A stretch of 11,310 nucleotides of DNA from the NCBI GenBank assembly GCA_011065225.1, contig JAAKFC010000031.1, forward strand, positions 1 through 11,310. The letters run 5' to 3'. Made by a program: the position numbers and the translations under genes. Shown here in pieces: positions 6,695 to 11,310 of this stretch. Position 1 is the first letter of the stretch; each line of letters begins with the position of its first letter. The notes beneath the pieces were generated by a model. That model ran no database searches. It was given only the letters and a program-made list of their open reading frames with translations, and was not told the DNA's origin. This DNA is from Chlamydiota bacterium (GTDB lineage: Bacteria; Chlamydiota; Chlamydiia; Chlamydiales; Rhabdochlamydiaceae).

Positions 6695-6773
6695 TTAAAA
6701 TCTCTGAAGCTTTCTTCGAGAATGCAGCTCATTTTCACCTTGAACCCTCTCAGAGATTTTAATTGGATAGGTT
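6684..6773. repeat. Foldback element 3: perfect 24-bp inverted repeat between divergent transporter genes
   Basis: Bases 6684-6707 and 6750-6773 are exact reverse complements over 24 bases (the arm starts AACCTATCCAATTAAAATC and ends TCTGA on the plus strand at 6684-6707). The spacer is 42 bases. It sits midway between the exporter operon (starting 6639) and the DHA2 transporter gene (starting 6816), so each gene sees the same sequence in the same orientation relative to itself. It may be a mobile foldback, a pair of oppositely oriented regulator sites serving both promoters, or a cruciform-forming element. Confidence 0.92.
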
Positions 6774-6797
6774 TTTGGACAGGAAAATTGCAAAACC

Positions 6798-6818
6798 CGT
6801 ATTCTAAGCAAGAATATG
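6798..6818 (+). promoter_or_regulatory. Small hairpin ending on the DHA2 transporter start codon
   Basis: Bases 6798-6805 pair with 6811-6818 around a 5-base loop (core TATTCT/AGAATA plus a G-U and a C-G pair). The last three paired bases are the ATG start codon. It could reduce initiation if the transcript begins upstream. It might instead be chance, since TATTCT is also a poor -10-like sequence. Confidence 0.3.
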
Positions 6819-8348
6819 TTCTTGAAACTAACCGAAAAAAACCGCAAGTGGTGGATTTTACTTGCAATGACCAGTGCGATTTCGATGATTTTCATCGATA
6901 TCACAGTCTTGCCCGTCGCCTTGCCCACCATTCAAAGATCTTTAGGCCTTTCTGGGCTCGGCATGCAATGGATAATCAATTCCTATATCTTAGTGCTTAC
7001 GATTTTCCTATTAGCAGGAGGACGATTAGCAGATAGAGTCGGACATCGGAAAACTTTTTGCTGGGGTTTGATTCTTTTTGCTTTTAGTTCCGCTCTCTGT
7101 GGTTTGAGTTACCATGAATGGTGGTTCATCGCCTCTCGTAGTCTTCAAGGAATTGGAGGAGCTATACTCATTCCCAGTTCGAGTGCAATCACTTTCAATT
7201 CCTTTCCTCCTCATCAACGGGGCAAAGCCATGGGCCTCTATGTCAGTATCGGATCCATTTTTCTTGCTCTCGGCCCGTTCCTTGGTGGTTTGTTTACTCA
7301 ATATTTCACTTGGCGGCTTGTTTTTTGGATCAATTTGCCCATAGCTCTTGGAGGGCTGATTCTAGCTTTATTGGTTGTTCCCAAAAGCAAAGGAAAGCAT
7401 GCCCATTTTGATTGGATTGGCTTTGTCACTTTCAGTCTTGGAATCAGTGCGATTGTAGTTTCTCTCATGCAAGCGAAAAATTGGGGATGGACTTCTTATT
7501 GGACCCTTGGAATGCTCCTTTTTGGAATTTTTCTTCTTTTTCTCCTTTGGAAAGTCGATCGAGAAGTCAAAGAGCCCTATATCGATTTTTCGTTCTTTCG
7601 CAATTCCACAATTGCAGGTGCCAGTGCAGGAATTTTTTGTACCCAATTCATTCTCATGGTGACAATATTTTGGGCCATTTATTTCCAAAACGTGCTCGGA
7701 TTTACTCCAACGCAAGCCGGAACACTCAGTCTGATTTCAAATCTTCCCATTATTATTGCAGCGCCACTTGGGGGCCATCTCGTCGATAAAAAAGGCCCTC
7801 GCATTCCGATTGTCATTGGATTTTCTCTCGTAGTCATGGCCCTAATTTTGTTCCTACAAAATATCGATATGAAAAATGTCTGGCTCATTTTAGCTGCTAT
7901 CATTCCTTTTGGATTTGGCATTCCTTTCATTTTCACACCAAGTTTCACAACAATCATGGGAGAAATTCCTCCAGAAAGACGAGGACTCACCTCAGGAACT
8001 GTGTCAACGATTCGCCAATTGGGAGGAACACTCGGGCTGGCGATTTTTGGAACTCTATTTCTCAATGTCCAGGAAGGAGAATTTGCAAAAGATTTGAAAC
8101 GCAATATCGATACAGAAGCTCTCTCCCCCATGGAATTTCAAGGCCTTTTATCCAAAACGCCCGAAGCAATAACAGCTTTAAAAAAATTGCCTGAACAATC
8201 GCAAACTTTTGTCGAGCAGACCTATCTCCATTCTTATATCAAAGGGTTTTGGTCTATCAATTTTCTTGCCATTATTATGGCACTTGTTGGGCTCATACTT
8301 ACTCTTCTTTTAATCAGGCAGAAAACACGACCAAAGATCGAAATGTAA
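6816..8348 (+). CDS. MFS drug exporter, DHA2 family (EmrB/QacA type, 14 TM)
   Basis: A 510-residue, strongly hydrophobic protein with about 14 TM segments. It has the DHA2 hallmarks: Asp27-Ile-Thr-Val-Leu in TM1 (motif D1 type), motif A AGGRLADRVGHRK at 67-79, motif B around Arg108 (SRSLQGIGGAILIP), motif C GSIFLALGPFLGG at 146-158, and WRLVFWINLP at 166-175. A second motif-A-like loop GGHLVDKKGPR occurs at 319-329. It is a proton-coupled inner-membrane antiporter for hydrophobic or cationic compounds; the actual substrate is unknown. A larger hydrophilic segment at about 416-472 precedes the last TM. Start is the ATG at 6816; the Shine-Dalgarno is weak, with only AGGA some 30 bases upstream. 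It is divergent from the exporter operon across foldback element 3, and its 3' end overlaps the convergent pseudouridine synthase gene by 35 bases. Confidence 0.95.
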   Translation: MFLKLTEKNRKWWILLAMTSAISMIFIDITVLPVALPTIQRSLGLSGLGMQWIINSYILVLTIFLLAGGRLADRVGHRKTFCWGLILFAFSSALCGLSYHEWWFIASRSLQGIGGAILIPSSSAITFNSFPPHQRGKAMGLYVSIGSIFLALGPFLGGLFTQYFTWRLVFWINLPIALGGLILALLVVPKSKGKHAHFDWIGFVTFSLGISAIVVSLMQAKNWGWTSYWTLGMLLFGIFLLFLLWKVDREVKEPYIDFSFFRNSTIAGASAGIFCTQFILMVTIFWAIYFQNVLGFTPTQAGTLSLISNLPIIIAAPLGGHLVDKKGPRIPIVIGFSLVVMALILFLQNIDMKNVWLILAAIIPFGFGIPFIFTPSFTTIMGEIPPERRGLTSGTVSTIRQLGGTLGLAIFGTLFLNVQEGEFAKDLKRNIDTEALSPMEFQGLLSKTPEAITALKKLPEQSQTFVEQTYLHSYIKGFWSINFLAIIMALVGLILTLLLIRQKTRPKIEM

Positions 8349-8952
8349 TCTCTTTTTTCGACACAGGGTGGGATATTATGAATTTATGGTGATGGAGAGC
8401 GATGTTTTCTCGCCTTTCTTTTGCGCCATATTTTTGATCCCCCAAAATGGGATGCCCAATCGCAGCAAATTGCGCGCGAATTTGATGGTAACGCCCTGTC
8501 TCAAGCTCGATTTCAACAAGAGAAGCATTTTTCTTTACCTCTAAACGCTTGAAATGGAGAATGGCTTTTTTTCCATTTGGATCGATATGAGCTCGGAAAT
8601 TCCCATGCCTAAGAGAATGCTCCAAAGTCCCCTCTTCATCAACAATGCCTTCTACCCAAGCAAGATAAAATTTTCGGATTCTTCTCTCTCGCATCGCTTC
8701 ATTAAGCCTTGTGAGCGCCTTACTTGTTCGCGCAAAAAGAACAAGCCCACTCACAGGTTTATCAAGGCGGTGAATCGGCTCGAGAAAAACATTGCCAGGT
8801 TTTCTAAAATGCTCTTTCACCCAGATTTTGGCATTTTCGTGAAAATCGGGCTGCGTAGCAATGCCCGCAGGTTTTTCTAAGACGAGGAGGTGATTATCGC
8901 AAAAGATCGGTTCCAAGAGGATACCCCATTTTTCTTTGCCTGAGAACTTCAT
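8314..8952 (-). CDS. RluA-family pseudouridine synthase
   Basis: A 212-residue enzyme converting uridine to pseudouridine in rRNA or tRNA; the target position cannot be read from sequence. The first motif is IFCDNHLLVLEKPAGIATQ. The catalytic motif is HRLDKPVSG at 61-69 with Asp64, followed by LVLFART. The C-terminal motif GRYHQIRAQF at 153-162 is followed by GHPILGDQKYG. There is no N-terminal S4 domain, so it is the short single-domain kind. The start is uncertain: ATG at 8952 (used here), ATG at 8982, or TTG at 8916. The TTG is where the family normally begins (EPIF.DNHLL) and has GGGG upstream. All overlap the 3' end of the methyltransferase gene (by 59, 89 or 23 bases), implying co-transcription and coupling. 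Its 3' end overlaps the convergent DHA2 gene. Confidence 0.93.
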   Translation of the reverse strand: MKFSGKEKWGILLEPIFCDNHLLVLEKPAGIATQPDFHENAKIWVKEHFRKPGNVFLEPIHRLDKPVSGLVLFARTSKALTRLNEAMRERRIRKFYLAWVEGIVDEEGTLEHSLRHGNFRAHIDPNGKKAILHFKRLEVKKNASLVEIELETGRYHQIRAQFAAIGHPILGDQKYGAKERRENIALHHHKFIISHPVSKKEITFRSLVVFSA

Positions 8953-9724
8953 AGAGAAGAAGTGTCGTCGCAATCGCCACATTGAGTGAATCAGCTGCCC
9001 CTTTCATTGGAATCGAGACCTTGCGATCAGCAACCGAGAGCCACATCTCCGAAAGACCGAGTTGTTCCGTGCCCACCACAATTGCCACGGGACCCTGAAA
9101 ATCTGCCTCTGTAAAATCAAGCTTAGCTGTTGGCGATGTCGCTACAATTTGAATTTTATGCTCCTGCAGCCACAAAAATGTATCAGCCCCAACCGCTTCT
9201 ACAACTGGTAATGTAAATAACGTTCCAATACTTGCGCGCACCACATTGGGATTGTAGACATCTGTGCATCGATCGCAGACAATGACTCCATTAGCTCCCA
9301 CTCCATCCGCTGAGCGTAATATTGCCCCTAGATTGCCAGGTTTTTCAATTCCTTCTACAACCACTAGCAACGGATTTTTACCCATTTGAGAAGCCAAAGC
9401 GCCCAATGAACTCTTCATCTGAACGGCAATTGCAAGAAGACCATCTGGGCGATCGCGATAGGACATTTTAGTGAAAACGTCCTTTGTGCATGAAAAAGCC
9501 GCTCCCCCTGCAGATTCGATTTCTTGGATGAGCAAATCTTCCATTTCCCCTTGAAAAAACTCAGGGCAGAAAAAGACCTTTTGGATTGTCACTCCTCTAT
9601 CGAAGGCATGGTGCAATTCACGCACTCCTTCAATCAGAAAAAGTCCGGTTTCATCCCGTCTGATGCGTTTTTGCAATTTGACTGCTGCTTTCACTTGCGG
9701 ATTTTGCATGCTAGTCAGATTCAT
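8894..9724 (-). CDS. SpoU/TrmH-family RNA 2'-O-methyltransferase
   Basis: A 276-residue knotted SPOUT methyltransferase acting on rRNA or tRNA ribose. Residues 1-110 form the substrate-binding N-terminal domain (MQNPQVKAAVKLQKR then LFLIEGVREL, typical of the family). The catalytic part has motif 1, EGIEKPGNLGAILRSADGVG at 124-143, motif 2, VVGTEQLGLS at 216-225, and motif 3, IPMKGAADSLNVAIATTLLL at 238-257. In motif 2 the usual GNEG is GTEQ, a known type of variation that leaves the Glu. Start: the ATG at 9724, which overlaps the upstream methyltransferase stop in an ATGA arrangement and has AAGGTGG just before it. A GTG at 9733 in frame is less likely. It is the middle gene of a three-gene overlapping RNA-modification group. 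Exact target (RlmB, TrmH or other) is not determinable. Confidence 0.93.
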   Translation of the reverse strand: MNLTSMQNPQVKAAVKLQKRIRRDETGLFLIEGVRELHHAFDRGVTIQKVFFCPEFFQGEMEDLLIQEIESAGGAAFSCTKDVFTKMSYRDRPDGLLAIAVQMKSSLGALASQMGKNPLLVVVEGIEKPGNLGAILRSADGVGANGVIVCDRCTDVYNPNVVRASIGTLFTLPVVEAVGADTFLWLQEHKIQIVATSPTAKLDFTEADFQGPVAIVVGTEQLGLSEMWLSVADRKVSIPMKGAADSLNVAIATTLLLYEVLRQRKMGYPLGTDLLR

Positions 9725-10512
9725 GGCTGCCACCTTGCATAACTGCCTGTAGGGATATCCCGCTCCCCTTTCAAAAAAAGCTCTCCTGCTTCTACTTTGC
9801 CAGGAAGGATTTCTTCTAAAAGATGCTCCAAAACCTTAGGAGTAATACTACTAGTGTGATTGGAACAAGCAAAAAAGAGCGGGGATTCGCTGAGAAGTGC
9901 TTTACAAGCACTAAGTAACTCACGAATATCGCGCTCAATCTTGAAGACCTCGCCTTTTGTTCCCCTTCCAAAACTGGGGGGATCGAAGAGAATGCCATCA
10001 TAGCGTCTCCCCCTTCGAATCTCTCGCTTTAAAAACTTCATCACATCGTCGACAATCCAACGAATTGGACAATCCTCAAGACCATTTAGCGTTGCATTTT
10101 CTCTTGCCCATTTGACCATTCCTTGCGAGGCATCGACATGACAAACAGAGGCGCCTGCTTTGGCCAATGCAAGAGTAGCGCCGCCTGAATAGGCAAAGAG
10201 ATTGAGGACATTGCTTCCCTTTTTCACAAATCCCGATGCCCATTCCCACAAAAAACTATGCTCAGGAAAAATGCCGAGATGTCCAAAATCCGTTGGAGCA
10301 ACTTTGAACTTGAGTCCATCGTGCTCAATGATCCATTCTTTGGGAAGTTTGCCTTCCCACTTATTGCCCTCATCTCTTGAGAAAATGGCATCTGCATCCC
10401 ATTTTCCCATCGAAGGGGACCATAAAGCCTGACTGCATGGCCGGACAATAGAAACTCTTCCAAAGCGTTCAAATTTTTTCTGATTCCCTGAATCTACTAG
10501 CAAATATTTCAC
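9721..10512 (-). CDS. Class I SAM-dependent methyltransferase, RlmI/RlmK-like (rRNA-type)
   Basis: A 263-residue Rossmann-fold methyltransferase. Its motifs are DFGHLGIFPEHSFLWEWA at 75-92, SAM-binding motif I VLNLFAYSGGATLALAKAGA at 102-121, acidic Asp127 after motif I (HVDAS), and motif IV FDPPSFGRG at 176-184, which is typical of the COG1092 group containing 23S rRNA cytosine methyltransferase RlmI. It is shorter than RlmI and lacks an N-terminal PUA domain. The N-terminus LLVDSGNQKKFERFGRV..RPC..ALW does fit the short members of this group, so it looks complete. Target RNA is unknown. The start is a GTG at 10512 without a Shine-Dalgarno. A TATAAT on the same strand ends only six bases upstream (10519-10524), suggesting a leaderless or nearly leaderless mRNA. 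It is the first gene of the RNA-modification group and overlaps the next by the ATGA at 9721-9724. Confidence 0.9.
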   Translation of the reverse strand: MKYLLVDSGNQKKFERFGRVSIVRPCSQALWSPSMGKWDADAIFSRDEGNKWEGKLPKEWIIEHDGLKFKVAPTDFGHLGIFPEHSFLWEWASGFVKKGSNVLNLFAYSGGATLALAKAGASVCHVDASQGMVKWARENATLNGLEDCPIRWIVDDVMKFLKREIRRGRRYDGILFDPPSFGRGTKGEVFKIERDIRELLSACKALLSESPLFFACSNHTSSITPKVLEHLLEEILPGKVEAGELFLKGERDIPTGSYARWQP

Positions 10513-10526
10513 ATAAGCATTATACT
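10498..10526. promoter_or_regulatory. Predicted shared, bidirectional -10 region
   Basis: The bases ATTATACT at 10519-10526 read TATAAT on the minus strand (10524-10519) and TATACT on the plus strand (10521-10526). For the plus strand, TAGCAA at 10498-10503 lies 17 bases upstream as a poor -35, and the expected start near 10533 gives a roughly 24-base leader with an SD. For the minus strand no good -35 is seen, and the expected transcript start coincides with the GTG of the methyltransferase gene. Overlapping symmetric -10 elements are a known source of divergent transcription in bacteria. Confidence 0.4.
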
Positions 10527-10556
10527 TTATTCTCTTAATTTAGCAGGAGTAGAAAC

Positions 10557-11288
10557 ATGAAAGTGAATTTTAATCCGGGAATAACTACCCATCCTCTAGG
10601 AGTAGCCCCTCAAATCCAACAAAATAATGATGAAAGATATCAATCTTTTATTAGAGGTGCAGCTCCTAAGAGCTCTTTTTCTTTTTTCTTAGATCTTCCT
10701 TACGCAATATTTCGAATTTTTACTTTTACATTCTATCGCCTTTTTGCCCAAAACCCAAAACTCAAAGGATTTTATTTACCTGAAATGACGAAAGAAAAAA
10801 AAGCAGAATATGAAAAATTGTTAAGCGGTTATTGGACAGATTGGAACCTAATAGGTCGAAAAGGCCCCTCTTATCAACAAAAAATCCAACTCCTTCATGA
10901 ATTTTACTGTCTCAATGAACAAAGTAGGGGCTGGTGTGGAAAAAATAGAAAAGCAGACTCAAAAATAACAATTAATATTAATGGCAAAAAGCACTCTTGT
11001 AATCCTTTAGAAAGTATGCAAGGTGAACTTCATATTGAACCATTCTTAAAAATCATTTCAAATCCTGAAAATTATGAAAGAGGAAAAGATTTTCAAGTTG
11101 ATATCTCTTTCCAGCAAAAATGCAGTATTGATCATGGCTATGGACCTTACAGAGTGTACTATTCTTCGCTCACGTGCAAAAATACTTTAGGCGCGGATGG
11201 GAAATCGATTACGATCCAAGAAGCAAATAAAAGAATGCGCAGTCGTTATAGCTTTTTCCACTCGTCTGCAAATGCACCGCTTAGATAA
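10557..11288 (+). CDS. Hypothetical protein with one hydrophobic segment
   Basis: A 243-residue protein I do not recognise. It starts with a polar stretch, then a strongly hydrophobic, aromatic segment at about 41-64 (rich in Phe, Ile, Leu and Tyr) that could insert in a membrane or be a buried helix. A mainly polar, basic remainder follows, with five cysteines (118, 127, 148, 189, 207). No signal peptide, repeat or catalytic motif is obvious. The ATG has a good ribosome binding site, AGGAG at 10545-10549, seven bases upstream, which is better than most starts in this window and supports expression. It diverges from the methyltransferase gene with a 44-base gap. By its composition and isolation it may be a lineage-specific chlamydial protein, possibly secreted; that is inference. 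The TAA stop is at 11286-11288, and the last 22 bases of the window hold nothing recognisable. Confidence 0.8.
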   Translation: MKVNFNPGITTHPLGVAPQIQQNNDERYQSFIRGAAPKSSFSFFLDLPYAIFRIFTFTFYRLFAQNPKLKGFYLPEMTKEKKAEYEKLLSGYWTDWNLIGRKGPSYQQKIQLLHEFYCLNEQSRGWCGKNRKADSKITININGKKHSCNPLESMQGELHIEPFLKIISNPENYERGKDFQVDISFQQKCSIDHGYGPYRVYYSSLTCKNTLGADGKSITIQEANKRMRSRYSFFHSSANAPLR

Positions 11289-11310
11289 GGTAGGAAAGCT
11301 CTTCTAAAGC

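Noticed and set aside
6722..7036. Open plus-strand frame of 104 codons covering foldback element 3 and the start of the drug exporter
   Set aside because: Out of frame with the clear DHA2 gene, begins inside the foldback spacer, and has no recognisable protein features.
8314..8348. Frameshift or misassembly where the drug exporter and pseudouridine synthase genes overlap
   Set aside because: Both proteins end naturally in polar tails after complete domains; a short convergent overlap is common in compact genomes.

Overview
The window looks like a chromosomal segment from an environmental (amoeba-associated) member of the Chlamydiae. This is inference. It rests on the low-to-moderate GC, the many starts with weak or absent Shine-Dalgarno (SD) sequences, the overlapping housekeeping genes, and two large lineage-type hypothetical proteins. 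One of these (833-2725) resembles, from memory only, a paralogous family of Parachlamydia/Waddlia/Simkania-type organisms. Genus cannot be fixed from the sequence. I saw no tRNA, rRNA, CRISPR array, transposase or phage gene.

Layout. (1) 1-248, minus strand: the first 82 codons of an ABC exporter ATPase that runs off the left edge. (2) 277-2725, plus strand: a FlaR-like P-loop kinase, then a 630-residue protein whose C-terminal third looks like an ADP-ribosyltransferase-type domain. (3) 2724-2887: a long foldback palindrome between convergent genes. (4) 6639 down to 2887, minus strand: a three-gene export operon in the order membrane fusion protein (HlyD/DevB type), NodT-type outer-membrane factor lipoprotein, DevC/FtsX-type permease. 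A second foldback lies between the first two genes. (5) 6684-6773: a third foldback, with a perfect 24-bp stem, between the divergent export operon and a 14-TM drug exporter of the DHA2 family (6816-8348). (6) 10512 down to 8314, minus strand: three overlapping RNA-modification-type genes (class I methyltransferase, SpoU/TrmH methyltransferase, RluA-type pseudouridine synthase). (7) 10557-11288, plus strand: a hypothetical protein with one hydrophobic segment, diverging from the methyltransferase over an apparently shared -10 region.

How it fits together. The ATPase fragment, permease, fusion protein and outer-membrane factor make a complete DevBCA/MacAB-like tripartite exporter set, all on the minus strand. 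The ATPase gene is separated from the other three by 2.6 kb that carries two plus-strand genes and a foldback element. This suggests a transporter operon interrupted by an islet holding the kinase and the putative effector.

The most unusual signal is that every intergenic gap longer than about 60 bp (three of three) is occupied by a long inverted repeat with 19- to 28-bp arms. The one at 5452-5569 contains the Shine-Dalgarno sequence and start codon of the outer-membrane factor gene in one arm and abuts the stop codon of the upstream gene with the other. It could therefore act as a translational-coupling switch. No other gap exceeds about 45 bp, so there are no unexplained long gene-free stretches.
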